DNA of 64,000 nucleotides from contig NZ_JAUSSZ010000006.1 in NCBI RefSeq assembly GCF_030812595.1, forward strand, positions 62,001 to 126,000, in the 5' to 3' direction. This document shows positions 46,160 through 55,238 of the stretch, in pieces. The notes beneath the pieces were generated by a model that was not told where the DNA came from, ran no database searches, and saw nothing but the letters and a program-made list of their open reading frames with translations. A program made the translations under genes and the position numbers. The first letter of the stretch is position 1; every line of letters begins with the position of its first letter. Origin of the DNA: Arthrobacter bambusae (GTDB taxonomy: Bacteria; Actinomycetota; Actinomycetes; Actinomycetales; Micrococcaceae).

Positions 46160-48367
46160 TTACAGCATGCAGGAAACGCAGCCCTCAACCTCGGTCCCTT
46201 CCAGCGCAAGCTGGCGGAGGCGGATGTAGTAGAGCGTCTTGATGCCCTTGCGCCATGCGTAGATCTGCGCCTTGTTGATGTCACGCGTGGTGGCGGTGTC
46301 CTTGAAGAACAGTGTCAGGGACAGGCCCTGGTCCACGTGCTGCGTGGCGGCGGCGTAGGTGTCGATGATCTTCTCGTAGCCGATCTCGTACGCGTCCTGG
46401 TAGTACTCCAGGTTGTCGTTGTCGAGGTAGGGAGCCGGGTAGTAGACGCGGCCGATCTTGCCTTCCTTGCGGATTTCGATCTTGGCAGCCACCGGGTGGA
46501 TCGACGACGTCGAGTTGTTGATGTAGCTGATGGAACCGGTGGGCGGCACGGCCTGCAGGTTCTGGTTGTAGATGCCGTGCTCCATGACGGAAGCCTTCAA
46601 CTCGCGCCAGTCGTCCTGCGTCGGAATGTGGATGCCAGCGAAGAGCTCGCGAACGCGCTCGGTCTCCGGGGCCCATTCCTGCTCGGTGTACTTGTCGAAG
46701 AACTCGCCGCTTGCGTACGTGGAGTTCTCGAATCCACCGAAGGGCTGACCGGTCTCGATGGCCAGCTTGTTCGAGGCCCGGAGGGCGTGGAACAGCACCG
46801 TGTAGAAGTAGATGTTGGTGAAGTCCAGTCCTTCTTCGGAACCGTAGTGGACATGCTCACGGGCAAGGTAGCCGTGCAGGTTCATCTGGCCGAGGCCGAT
46901 CGCGTGGCTCTGGGCGTTGCCCTGCGCGATGGACGGAACCGAGTTGATGTAGGACATGTCCGACACCGCGCTGAGGGCACGGATGGAGGTCTCGATCGAC
47001 AGGCCGAAGTCCGGGGAATCCATGGTCTTGGCGATGTTCATCGAACCAAGGTTGCAGGAGATGTCCTTGCCGACCGTCTCGTAGGTCAAGTCCTCGTTGT
47101 AGATGGAGGGCGTGGAAACCTGCAGGATCTCCGAGCACAGGTTGCTCATGGTGATCTTGCCGGCGATCGGGTTGGCCCGGTTCACGGTGTCCTCGAACAT
47201 GATGTACGGGTAGCCGGACTCGAACTGGATCTCCGCGAGGGTCTGGAAGAACTCGCGGGCGTTGATCTTGGTCTTCTTGATCCGGGAATCGTCAACCATC
47301 TCGTAGTACTTCTCGGTAACTGAAACGTCCGAGAACGGCACGCCGTAGACCCGCTCGACGTCGTACGGCGAGAAGAGGTACATGTCCTCGTTCTTCTTGG
47401 CCAGCTCGAACGTGATGTCCGGGACCACGACGCCGAGGGACAGCGTCTTGATGCGGATCTTCTCGTCGGCGTTTTCACGCTTGGTGTCCAGGAAGCGGTA
47501 GATGTCCGGGTGGTGGGCGTGCAGGTACACCGCACCTGCACCCTGGCGGGCACCGAGCTGGTTGGCGTAGGAGAAGCTGTCTTCGAGGAGCTTCATGACC
47601 GGAATGACGCCGGAGGACTGGTTCTCGATCTGCTTGATCGGGGCGCCGTGCTCGCGGATGTTGGTCAGCGAGAGGGCTACGCCGCCGCCGCGCTTGGACA
47701 ACTGCAGCGCCGAGTTGATGCCGCGGGCGATCGACTCCATGTTGTCTTCGATGCGCAACAGGAAGCAGGAGACCAGCTCGCCGCGCTGGGCCTTGCCGGC
47801 GTTGAGGAACGTGGGCGTCGCGGGCTGGAAGCGGCCGTCGATGATTTCGTCGACGAGGCGGCTGGCCAGTTCTTCGTTTCCGCGGGCAAGGTGCAGGGCA
47901 ACCATGCAGACGCGGTCTTCGTAGCGCTCCAGGAAACGCTTGCCATCGAAAGTCTTGAGCGTGTACGAGGTGTAGAACTTGAAGGCGCCGAGGAAGGTCT
48001 CGAAGCGGAATTTCTTCTTGTAGGCGCGGTTGAACAGGTCACGGATGAAGTTCATCGTGTACTGGTCGAGGGTCTCGCGCTCGTAGTACTGGTTCTTGAC
48101 CAGGTAGTCCAGCTTTTCTTCCAAGTCATGGAAGAAAACGGTGTTGTTGTTCACGTGCTGCAGGAAGTACTGATGCGCGGCCTCGCGGTCGGCCTCGAAC
48201 TGGATTTCTCCGTTCGGCCCGTAGAGGTTCAACATGGCGTTGAGCTCATGGTAGCCAAGGCCCTTGTAGGCCTCCGGCAATGGCTTCTTGGTTGCCTTGA
48301 CTGCTTCCACGGCGGTGGCCTGCCCTTCGGACCTGGTTACTTCTGTATCTGCGACAGTCGTGTCCAA
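46160..48367 (-). CDS. nrdE: Class Ib ribonucleotide reductase alpha subunit
   Basis: The 735-residue catalytic subunit reduces ribonucleoside diphosphates. It has [26 protein letters not shown] with an active-site cysteine, ETDRVR-type C-terminal barrel segments and the closing EGCVSCML, whose two cysteines pass electrons from NrdH. The ATP-cone domain is short, as in class Ib. TTG 48367 is the likely start, with GGAAAAG upstream and overlap with nrdI. Confidence 0.97.
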   Translation of the reverse strand: MDTTVADTEVTRSEGQATAVEAVKATKKPLPEAYKGLGYHELNAMLNLYGPNGEIQFEADREAAHQYFLQHVNNNTVFFHDLEEKLDYLVKNQYYERETLDQYTMNFIRDLFNRAYKKKFRFETFLGAFKFYTSYTLKTFDGKRFLERYEDRVCMVALHLARGNEELASRLVDEIIDGRFQPATPTFLNAGKAQRGELVSCFLLRIEDNMESIARGINSALQLSKRGGGVALSLTNIREHGAPIKQIENQSSGVIPVMKLLEDSFSYANQLGARQGAGAVYLHAHHPDIYRFLDTKRENADEKIRIKTLSLGVVVPDITFELAKKNEDMYLFSPYDVERVYGVPFSDVSVTEKYYEMVDDSRIKKTKINAREFFQTLAEIQFESGYPYIMFEDTVNRANPIAGKITMSNLCSEILQVSTPSIYNEDLTYETVGKDISCNLGSMNIAKTMDSPDFGLSIETSIRALSAVSDMSYINSVPSIAQGNAQSHAIGLGQMNLHGYLAREHVHYGSEEGLDFTNIYFYTVLFHALRASNKLAIETGQPFGGFENSTYASGEFFDKYTEQEWAPETERVRELFAGIHIPTQDDWRELKASVMEHGIYNQNLQAVPPTGSISYINNSTSSIHPVAAKIEIRKEGKIGRVYYPAPYLDNDNLEYYQDAYEIGYEKIIDTYAAATQHVDQGLSLTLFFKDTATTRDINKAQIYAWRKGIKTLYYIRLRQLALEGTEVEGCVSCML

Positions 48368-48807
48368 AACTTTTCCAATCCTTGATTGACCCGGTCAACA
48401 TCTTCCGGGGTCCCCATGAGTTCGAATCGATAAAGAAGCGGAACCCGGCATTTGGTGGCGATGATGTCCCCCGCCATGCAGTAGTTTTCCGCGAAGTTGG
48501 TGTTTCCTGCTCCGATGACGCCGCGGATCAGTTCCCTGTTCTGCGGGTTGTTCAGAAACCTGATGACTTGCTTGGGCACTGATCCTTCACCATTCGTGCC
48601 GCCATACGTGGGCAGCACAAGGACGAAGGGTTCCAGTGCGAGCAGCGGCGCGTCCTTGGCGTGGAGCGGAATGCGTGCCGCGTCAACGCCGAGCTTCTGG
48701 ACGAAGCGCTTGGTGTTCTCAGATGAGGAGGAAAAGTAGATGAGGTGACTCCGCGTGCTGACACCTTCGGTCATTGCTTGAGCAGGTGCTGTTTCCAGCG
48801 CTGCCAT
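48337..48807 (-). CDS. nrdI: NrdI flavodoxin-like protein
   Basis: The 156-residue protein has [18 protein letters not shown] (FMN phosphate loop), [12 protein letters not shown] and [10 protein letters not shown], as in NrdI, which provides oxidant for assembling the Mn2 cofactor of NrdF. ATG 48807 has GAGGTGA at good distance; a GTG three codons upstream is possible. It overlaps nrdE by 31 bp. Confidence 0.95.
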   Translation of the reverse strand: MAALETAPAQAMTEGVSTRSHLIYFSSSSENTKRFVQKLGVDAARIPLHAKDAPLLALEPFVLVLPTYGGTNGEGSVPKQVIRFLNNPQNRELIRGVIGAGNTNFAENYCMAGDIIATKCRVPLLYRFELMGTPEDVDRVNQGLEKFWTRLSQIQK

Positions 48808-48864
48808 GGGAGTCACCTCGACTACATTTGGAATACTTAATTGTTGTGGCGCAGCCGTGAAGGA

Positions 48865-49107
48865 CTAGGCCACCGAAGCGGCAGCCAGTGCCAGCTCTTC
48901 GATCTTGTCCGGACGGAATCCTGACCAGTGGTCCTGCTCGGTCACCACGACGGGGGCCTGCATGTATCCAAGGGCCTTCAGGCGCTCAAGGGCCTCGGCA
49001 TCCTGGGAGATGTCAACGCTCTGGTAGGCGATGCCCTTCTTGTCGAGTGCGCGGTAGGTTGCGTTGCACTGAACACAGGCCGGCTTCGTGTAAACCGTAA
49101 CAGTCAT
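48865..49107 (-). CDS. nrdH: NrdH redoxin
   Basis: The 80-residue glutaredoxin-like protein TVTVYTKPACVQCNATYRALDKKG has the CVQC active site, and APVVVTEQDHWSGFRPDKIEEL, with the WSGFRP loop of NrdH, which accepts electrons from thioredoxin reductase. It is the first gene of the nrd run and so defines the promoter side. Confidence 0.96.
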   Translation of the reverse strand: MTVTVYTKPACVQCNATYRALDKKGIAYQSVDISQDAEALERLKALGYMQAPVVVTEQDHWSGFRPDKIEELALAAASVA

Positions 49108-49258
49108 GGTTCCTGTCCCCTTTGTTGAAGTCTCTGATCTTCGTTCGGCAGGCCCCGCCGGTTCCGGTTCCGAGTCCGATGCTGGCCCACTGGGCCGCCG
49201 AGGCGGCCAAACGCTCTATTCATGTCTTGTGCTGGTTTCCCGCTCAATCCGTAAATTG

Positions 49259-49274
49259 ATACTACATGTAGTGC
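49259..49274. promoter_or_regulatory. NrdR box upstream of nrdHIEF
   Basis: ATACTACATGTAGTGC matches the NrdR consensus acaCwAtATaTwGtgt at 12 or 13 of 16 positions and contains the perfect 12-bp palindrome ACTACATGTAGT. It lies about 150 bp upstream of nrdH. A second box at the usual 31-32 bp spacing was not clearly found. Confidence 0.65.
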
Positions 49275-49331
49275 AAGCGCCTCAGCGGAACCCCAAGATG
49301 ATGTATTACAAGTATGTCATTTAACGCACCG

Positions 49332-49418
49332 GTAGTCCACAGGCAAAGGGGGTAAAAATGTCCGGGAATCCGCCAAATCCGTAGACGTAATCCACACCCT
49401 GTGGACTACTTAGCCACA
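49332..49418. promoter_or_regulatory. Cluster of four DnaA-box-like sites
   Basis: Sites are TAGTCCACA (49333-49341), TAATCCACA (49388-49396), TGTGGACTA (49400-49408, minus orientation) and TTAGCCACA (49410-49418). Each differs by one base from TTATCCACA or its TTGTCCACA variant. The outer pair forms a perfect 12-bp inverted repeat GTAGTCCACAGG/CCTGTGGACTAC. Confidence 0.45.
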
Positions 49419-49562
49419 AATTAATCGCCAGCGTGTCGCTTGGTCACCGGCGTGTCGCACTGGAGCCAGCGGAGCCGCAGCGGTGCCGCAGCGGAGACCG
49501 AATTCACACCGCTATGCTGGCTGGGCACGGTTTTCGGCCGGCACCGAGCCTAAGGATCACTG

Positions 49563-50540
49563 ATGGTCAACCTTCTCCACCTGCGGACGCTGCTTGAAGT
49601 CACGCGGCTCGGTTCCTTCGCGGCCGCCGCCGGGCGGCTGGGCTACACCGCCTCAGCCGTATCCCAACAGATGGCGGCACTGGAACGGGACACCGGCGTC
49701 GAACTCTTCCACCGCTCCGCGCGCAGCGTGGTTCCCACCGAAGCCGCCCTGACCATGGTGCGCCACGCCTCCAAGGTGCTTACCGACGTCGAGACCCTGC
49801 TGGCTGCCGCCTCGAGGAGCACGGACTCCCCCATCCAGGAACTGCGGCTTGGCATCTTCCCAAGCCTGGCAACGTACGTCCTGCCGGACATCCTGCGGAA
49901 CCCGCGCTGGAAGAAGCTGGGCATTGAACTCCGCGTGTGGGTGGCCGAGCCTTCCCAGACCATCCAAGGGCTGCGCACCGGCGGCGAACTGGACCTGGCG
50001 CTCGTGTACCAAGTGGGCCAGTCCGGTCTCGCGTGGCCCCACACCCTGGAACGGCACTGGATCGGCGACGACAACTTCCGGGTGGTGCTCCCCGCATCGT
50101 GGGGCATCCGGGAAGACGCCGAAATGCAGGCCTCGCAGCTCTCCGACATGCCCTGGATCATGCACCACCCAGGAACCAGTGACGCAGTAGTGATCGAACG
50201 ACTGTTTGCCAGTTGCAATCTGCACCCGCGCGTAGTGGCCTACAGCGATGACTTCCACGCGAGCCTCGAGATGGCGGCAGCGGGACTCGGCGCCGCCCTC
50301 GTTCCGGAGCTGGCGCTACGGCACCGGCCGCCCGGCGTCGTGGTTCTGGATGTGCCGGACATCCGGCTCGCCCGCAATGTGTTCACGCTGCTCCTCAACG
50401 AGAAGCGCACAGCGCAAGTGCAGCTCTTCACCGAACTGCTGGCCGACACGCTTCGCGGAAGCACCGCGGCGGTCCTGGCAGGGAGCGCGGCCGCCACGCC
50501 CAAATCGGCGCAAAAGTCAACGCCCAAACCGCGCTCCTGA
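49563..50540 (+). CDS. LysR-family transcriptional regulator
   Basis: The 325-residue protein has an N-terminal winged helix (LLHLRTLLEVTRLGSFAAAAGRLGYTASAVSQQMAALER) and a substrate-binding domain (LRLGIFPSLATYVLPDIL; DLALVYQVGQ; AAAGLGAALVPELAL). It is divergent from nrdHIEF but the target is unknown; LysR genes usually lie next to what they control, and the DUF2004 gene downstream is a possible partner. The last 20 residues are Ala/Lys/Pro-rich. Confidence 0.92.
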   Translation: MVNLLHLRTLLEVTRLGSFAAAAGRLGYTASAVSQQMAALERDTGVELFHRSARSVVPTEAALTMVRHASKVLTDVETLLAAASRSTDSPIQELRLGIFPSLATYVLPDILRNPRWKKLGIELRVWVAEPSQTIQGLRTGGELDLALVYQVGQSGLAWPHTLERHWIGDDNFRVVLPASWGIREDAEMQASQLSDMPWIMHHPGTSDAVVIERLFASCNLHPRVVAYSDDFHASLEMAAAGLGAALVPELALRHRPPGVVVLDVPDIRLARNVFTLLLNEKRTAQVQLFTELLADTLRGSTAAVLAGSAAATPKSAQKSTPKPRS

Positions 50541-50591
50541 AATCTTCCCGGATGCTGGAACACGCCGCTTGTTTGGGACTATCTTGAAGAC

Positions 50592-51095
50592 ATGAGCAAG
50601 GTAGCGAGCAAGCATTTCGGGGAAATCGAGCTCAACCACGGGCGGGAGCACTGCTACGTGGCCTCGCACGAGCTCGCCGGAAATCCCCTCGAACTGGATC
50701 TGAACGTCACGGCACATGACCACTTCGACGAGAAGGCGCTCCACAAGGTGGACTACCGCCTGAGCTACCTCCCCGAACTGGTGGACCAGGTCCGGGACAT
50801 GATTTCCGAGGAGCTGGACCAGGACGGCACCAACCCCCAGCAGTTCCTCCATTTCCACTGCAGCCAGCTCAAGGAAGAGCAACTGCAGGCGGTGTTCGGC
50901 ATCCGCGACAGGACGCAGCTCACCAAGGACGTTTTCCTCAAGGCCCTCAAACTAGGTCATGTCGCGATCTACCCCGGCCAGCCGGAGCGCTATTTCGTCC
51001 TGGATTTCACCCTCGGCTCGCACTTCACCGACGAGCTGCTGGTAGCGGCTGCGGACGAGGACGGCGTAGTGGACGACGAGATCCTCTGGGAATGA
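50592..51095 (+). CDS. DUF2004-family protein
   Basis: The 167-residue acidic soluble protein (ELDLNVTAHDHFDEKALHKVDYRLSYLPELVDQVRDMI; VAIYPGQPERYFVLDFTLGSHFTDELLVA) matches DUF2004, a family of unknown function. No signal or membrane segment is seen. A strong hairpin follows. Confidence 0.75.
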   Translation: MSKVASKHFGEIELNHGREHCYVASHELAGNPLELDLNVTAHDHFDEKALHKVDYRLSYLPELVDQVRDMISEELDQDGTNPQQFLHFHCSQLKEEQLQAVFGIRDRTQLTKDVFLKALKLGHVAIYPGQPERYFVLDFTLGSHFTDELLVAAADEDGVVDDEILWE

Positions 51096-51128
51096 CCTGA
51101 CACCGGAGGCAGAACTGAAAAGTACGAC

Positions 51129-51162
51129 GGCGGCCGGCCACCTTTCGAGGTGACCGGCCGCC
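51129..51162. terminator. Strong hairpin between DUF2004 gene and metE
   Basis: GGCGGCCGG and ACCT pair with AGGT and CCGGCCGCC around a TTCG tetraloop, with one internal mismatch. It serves two convergent genes. Confidence 0.85.
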
Positions 51163-51199
51163 GTTGTTTGTACTAGCAGTCGTCTGAACTACGTGAGCA

Positions 51200-53533
51200 C
51201 TACTTGGCTGCTTCGAGCAGTCCGGCGCGGACCGTCTTGGTGGCCTTGACCAGGTTGCGCAGGGACTCCTCAGTCTCGGCGTAGCCACGGGTCTTCAGGC
51301 CGCAGTCCGGGTTGACCCAGAGCTGGCGGGACGGAACGTGCTTGACGGCGGTGGACAGCAGCTCGGTGACTTCGGCCTCGCCCGGAACACGCGGCGAGTG
51401 GATGTCGTAGACGCCGGGACCAACGCCGCGGCCGAAGTGGTGCGCCTCGAGGTCGTGGACAACCTCCATGCGTGAGCGTGCTGCCTCGATGGATGTGACG
51501 TCGGCGTCGAGGCCGTCGATCGCGTCGATGATCACGCCGAACTCCGAGTAGCAGAGGTGGGTGTGGATTTGGGTGGCGTCGGCAGCACCGGCGGTAGCCA
51601 GGCGGAAGGAGTCGACGGACCACTTCAGGTAGGCGGCGTGGTCAGCCTTGCGCAGGGGCAGGAGTTCGCGCAGCGCGGGCTCGTCCACCTGGATGACCTT
51701 GATGCCGGCGGCTTCGAGGTCGGCGATTTCGTCCCGCAGTGCCAGGCCGACCTGGTTGGCGGTCTCCCCCAACGGCTGGTCGTCGCGGACGAAGGACCAG
51801 GCCAGGATGGTGACCGGACCGGTAAGCATGCCCTTCATCGGCTTGCTGGTGAGGGACTGCGCGTATTCGGCCCAGGCAACCGTGATGGGAGCCGAGCGGG
51901 TCACGTCGCCCCACAGGATGGACGGACGGGTGCAGCGGGAGCCGTAGGACTGGACCCAGCCGTGGACCGTCACGTCGAAGCCTTCGAGGTTCTCGGCGAA
52001 GTACTGGACCATGTCGTTGCGTTCCGGCTCGCCGTGCACCAGGACGTCGTAGCCGAGCTCTTCCTGCAGCTCGACGACGCGCTTGATCTCGTCCTTCATG
52101 AGCTGTTCGTACTGCTCGTTGGTGAGATCGCCCTTGTTGTTGCGGGCACGGGCGGAGCGGATTTCCGAGGTCTGGGGGAACGAACCGACGGTGGTGGTGG
52201 GCAGCGGCGGCAGGTGCAGCGCTGCTTCCTGGGCGGCCTCGCGGACCGAGTATTCGGAGCGGCTGAAGTCGGCCTCGGTGAGCGCAGCGGTCCGGGCGCG
52301 GACGTCGGCGCGCTGGACGCCTTCGGCGGTGGCGCGGGAAGCGATCACCGCGGAGGCTTCGTCGATGGCGGCCTGTGCGGAGGCCGGGTTGGCCAGGTAG
52401 TCCGCCAGGACCTTTACCTCGACGGCCTTCTGGTCAGCGAATGCGAGCCAGCTGCGCAGCTGCTCCGAGAGCTGGGTCTCCTCAGCTGTGTCGTGGGGAA
52501 CGTGCTGGGTGGAGGTGGAGGTGCTGACGGCAAGCTTTCCGGCTGCAGCCTTCAATTCGTCCAGCTTGGCGGCGGAGGCAGCGAGGTCGTTGCGCCAGAT
52601 GTTGTGGCCGTCGACGACGCCGGCAACCAGGGTCTTGTTGCCCAGGCCGGCCAGGGCGGCTGCGGACGGTACCGCGCCCTTGAAGACGTCAATGTGCAGG
52701 GCGTCGATGTTGGTCGCGGCAAGGGTGCCGAGCTGTCCGTCGAGGGAGCCGTAGGGAGTGGAGACGAAGAGCTGCGGGCGAGCCGCTGCACCGGAAAGGA
52801 CCTCGTACGCGCGGGCGGTGGCAGCCTGGATTTCCGTCGCCGGGGTGTCCTGGTCAACAACCAGTGCGGGTTCGTCCAGCTGGATCCAGCTGGCGCCGGC
52901 AGCGGCGAGCTTGCCGAGCAGTTCAACATAGACCGGGAGCACGTCCTCGAGGCGGGAGAGCGGAGCGAACCCGGCAGGAGCGTCGTCCGATGCCTTGGAG
53001 AGCAGCAGGTAGGTGACCGGGCCCACGATGTACGGGCGGGTCTCGATGCCGTTGGCGAGGGCGAGCTCGAATTCCTCGACGATGCGGTTGGAAGCGAGCT
53101 TGAAGTCGGTTTCCGGGCCGATTTCCGGAACGAGGTAGTGGTAGTTGGTGTCGAACCACTTGGTCATTTCCAGCGGCTGCTGCTCCTTGTTGCCGCGGGC
53201 AAGCGTGAAGTAGCCATCGATATCGAGCTGGCCTTCGGCGTTGAGCAGCTGGCCGAAACGGGCCGGGACGGCGCCGAGGTGTGCAGTCGCGTCGAGCACC
53301 TGGTCGTAGAAGGAGAAGGTGCCCGGAACGGCGGCGGCTTCGTTGAGGCCGAGTTCCTGGAGTCGCTTTGCGGTGGTCAGCTGAATGTCCTTGGCAGCGG
53401 CGTCAAGGGCCGCGCCGTCGATCTTGCCGGCCCAGTAGGCTTCAACGGCCTTCTTGAGTTCGCGACGGCGGCCGATGCGCGGGTAGCCGAGAATCGAGGC
53501 TGCGGGAAACTGGGTGGTGTTCTGTTCAGTCAT
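51200..53533 (-). CDS. metE: Cobalamin-independent methionine synthase
   Basis: The 777-residue enzyme transfers the methyl group of 5-methyl-tetrahydropteroyltri-glutamate to homocysteine. It has LGYPRIGRRRELKKAVEAYW at the start, LPTTTVGSFPQTSEIR in the second half, HGEPERNDMVQYFAENL, and zinc ligands in HTHLCYSEF and the later NPDCGLKTR. AAGGAA precedes the ATG. It follows metF with a 66-bp gap on the same strand, so the two act together. Confidence 0.97.
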   Translation of the reverse strand: MTEQNTTQFPAASILGYPRIGRRRELKKAVEAYWAGKIDGAALDAAAKDIQLTTAKRLQELGLNEAAAVPGTFSFYDQVLDATAHLGAVPARFGQLLNAEGQLDIDGYFTLARGNKEQQPLEMTKWFDTNYHYLVPEIGPETDFKLASNRIVEEFELALANGIETRPYIVGPVTYLLLSKASDDAPAGFAPLSRLEDVLPVYVELLGKLAAAGASWIQLDEPALVVDQDTPATEIQAATARAYEVLSGAAARPQLFVSTPYGSLDGQLGTLAATNIDALHIDVFKGAVPSAAALAGLGNKTLVAGVVDGHNIWRNDLAASAAKLDELKAAAGKLAVSTSTSTQHVPHDTAEETQLSEQLRSWLAFADQKAVEVKVLADYLANPASAQAAIDEASAVIASRATAEGVQRADVRARTAALTEADFSRSEYSVREAAQEAALHLPPLPTTTVGSFPQTSEIRSARARNNKGDLTNEQYEQLMKDEIKRVVELQEELGYDVLVHGEPERNDMVQYFAENLEGFDVTVHGWVQSYGSRCTRPSILWGDVTRSAPITVAWAEYAQSLTSKPMKGMLTGPVTILAWSFVRDDQPLGETANQVGLALRDEIADLEAAGIKVIQVDEPALRELLPLRKADHAAYLKWSVDSFRLATAGAADATQIHTHLCYSEFGVIIDAIDGLDADVTSIEAARSRMEVVHDLEAHHFGRGVGPGVYDIHSPRVPGEAEVTELLSTAVKHVPSRQLWVNPDCGLKTRGYAETEESLRNLVKATKTVRAGLLEAAK

Positions 53534-53599
53534 GGGAACTTCCTTGAGGCAGTAGGTGCAAATCGATGTGTCTAGGGGTCGCGGACCAGCGTCGGCTGG

Positions 53600-54568
53600 T
53601 CAGCTGACGAGTTCTTGCCGGCGGGCGATGGCGCTGAGCCGGCTGGCCGGCCGGGCCGGTCGGGGCAAGGCAAGCTTGTCCAACACGTCCAAGGCGCAAG
53701 CGTGCTCGTTGAAGGTGTACAGGTGGATGCCGGGGGCGCCGGCCTGAAGGGCGGCGTTGGCCAGGTCCACCGTGGCGCGGACTCCGATCCTGCGCCGTTC
53801 CGCGTCGCTGTCCGCTGCCGCAAGGCGTTCGATCAGTTCCGGCGCCGGTTCGACGCCGGTGAGCTCGCCGAGGCGCTTGAGCCGGCGGAGGCTGGTCAGC
53901 GGCATGACGCCCGGAATGATCGGGATGGTGACACCCGCACGCCGGGCGCGGGAGATCAGGTCCGCATATTGCTCGGTGTGGAAGAAGACCTGCGTAATAG
54001 CGAAGTCGGCGCCCGAGCGCTGCTTCGCGAGCAGCACCTCGACGTCGTGCTCCACGCTCGGCGACTCCGGGTGGCGTGTGGGGTAGGCCGCCACGCCAAC
54101 GGCGATCTTGCCGGCGCACAGTAGTGCCGAACGTCGCTGCTCCACGCGGCGGATCAATTCGACCAGGTCCTGGGCGTAACGAAGCGCACCGTTAACGGGC
54201 TGGCCGCTGTCTTTCGGAAGGTCGCCGCGCAGCGCAAGGATGCCGCGAACGCCGTTGTCCAGGAGTTCGCCGATGATCTCAGCCAGCTCCTGCGGGGTGT
54301 TTCCCACGCAGGTCAAGTGGGCCAAGGGCCGCAGGGTGGTTTCCAGCAGCAGCCGGTTGATGAGCTCGACGGCGGTGTCCCGGTTGGATCCGCTGGCACC
54401 GTAGGTGACAGAGACGAAGTCGGGGTCCGTGGCCTCGAGCTCCCCAATGGTCGTCCAAAGGGACTCCGCGGCGGCTGGAGAGCGGGGCGGGAAAAGTTCG
54501 TAGGACAGGGCCACAGGGGCAGCGCCGGTCAGGTTTGGATGGGTGTCGATGAGGCTTGGTGGTGACAT
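53600..54568 (-). CDS. metF: Methylenetetrahydrofolate reductase
   Basis: The 322-residue flavoprotein reduces methylene-THF to methyl-THF, the methyl donor for MetE. Family segments are ALSYELFPPRSPAA, FVSVTYGASGSNRD, LAHLTCVGNTPQEL, GILALRGDLP, FAITQVFFHTEQYADLI and IPIIPGVMPLTSLRRL. ATG 54568 has AAGGACGC in front; a longer reading is open to 54664. It is the first gene of a metF-metE unit and is preceded by a long structured leader. Confidence 0.95.
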   Translation of the reverse strand: MSPPSLIDTHPNLTGAAPVALSYELFPPRSPAAAESLWTTIGELEATDPDFVSVTYGASGSNRDTAVELINRLLLETTLRPLAHLTCVGNTPQELAEIIGELLDNGVRGILALRGDLPKDSGQPVNGALRYAQDLVELIRRVEQRRSALLCAGKIAVGVAAYPTRHPESPSVEHDVEVLLAKQRSGADFAITQVFFHTEQYADLISRARRAGVTIPIIPGVMPLTSLRRLKRLGELTGVEPAPELIERLAAADSDAERRRIGVRATVDLANAALQAGAPGIHLYTFNEHACALDVLDKLALPRPARPASRLSAIARRQELVS

Positions 54569-55017
54569 TTGCGTCCTTGGCTGTGTGTCAGCGGGCCTGC
54601 GTTCACGGACGGGAAAGCCAGGTCCATGGACTGCAGAATCGGTGAATTGAGTTTGGGGATACACGAAACGAACTCCAGCAGGGCGCAGCCGCGACTGTTA
54701 CGCCTGGAATGAAGTTGTCCGTGTGCAAATGTCAGGCCCACATGGGGGCACCCACACCCTCCTGCCTGCCTTCAAGAGGCAGATCCTGCGGAGGATCGCT
54801 GACACGTTACCGCGGCAACTTGGTTACGACTCTAAATCGGGCCTCCGGGCACCACAACTCCCTCACCGAATTAAGACGCACTTTTACGCTACGTTTCGCC
54901 TGATTTCTGAAGATTCTTCGCCCGGACTGTCGGCAGGGTTCAGGCCGCAGATAGTACGCCATGGGATCCTCGCCGCAAGCCCTCCCCAGGACGGTCCGGC
55001 AGGTCTATTCTTTTGCC
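54569..55017. other. Gap between metF and a small gene, structured leader
   Basis: No coding frame is supported. The main content is the nested RNA fold at 54712-54821. The rest shows no other repeat or operator that I can support. Confidence 0.6.
54712..54821 (-). ncRNA. Candidate structured leader RNA (riboswitch-like) of metF-metE
   Basis: Read on the minus strand, AAGTTG (54821-54816) pairs with CAACTT (54717-54712), extended by CCG/CGG. Inside, TGTCAG (54804-54799) pairs with CTGACA (54735-54730). This second helix encloses three hairpins: GATCCT/AGGATC (54797-54782, loop CCGC), TGCCT/AGGCA (54781-54767, loop CTTGA) and TGGG/CCCA (54754-54743). The fold ends 144 nt before the metF ATG. 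I could not match it to cobalamin (no GCCACTG box), SAM-I or TPP elements. The fold is symmetric, so the plus strand cannot be ruled out. Confidence 0.5.
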
Positions 55018-55215
55018 ATGATTCAGCTTCCCGCCAGTTACCAGGAGTACCTCGCAGGCAAAGAGGAAAGATTCGTCCAGACCGTCCGCCCCATCCTGAT
55101 GCAGTCAGCCGCGGACCAGCTTCACGGAGTCCGCGTGGTCTATAACCCCAGCGGCCACCAAGCGCACTTGGATGACTCGATCCCGTACGGCACCATCGTC
55201 GAGGACATCGACTAG
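55018..55215 (+). CDS. Small hypothetical protein
   Basis: The 65-residue frame from ATG 55018 gives a soluble, acidic protein (YQEYLAGKEERFVQTVRPILMQSAADQLHGVRVVYNPSGHQAHLDDSIPYG) with the composition of a real gene. A longer reading opens at 54961. No strong ribosome-binding site precedes 55018. No family is recognised. Confidence 0.6.
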   Translation: MIQLPASYQEYLAGKEERFVQTVRPILMQSAADQLHGVRVVYNPSGHQAHLDDSIPYGTIVEDID

Positions 55216-55238
55216 GCCACGTGTGCCGGTATACCTGA

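Larger units (their letters stand above)
49108..49562. other. nrdH-lysR divergent control region
   Basis: No coding frame is supported here. It holds the NrdR box (49259-49274) and four DnaA-box-like sites (49333-49418), between divergent nrdH and a LysR-type gene. Confidence 0.6.

Noticed and set aside
49285..49320. A second NrdR box
   Set aside because: The sequence at the usual 31-32 bp spacing is not palindromic enough to support it.
54569..54960. A cobalamin or SAM riboswitch before metF
   Set aside because: No GCCACTG box and no SAM-I or SAM-IV core could be found; the fold is reported as unassigned instead.
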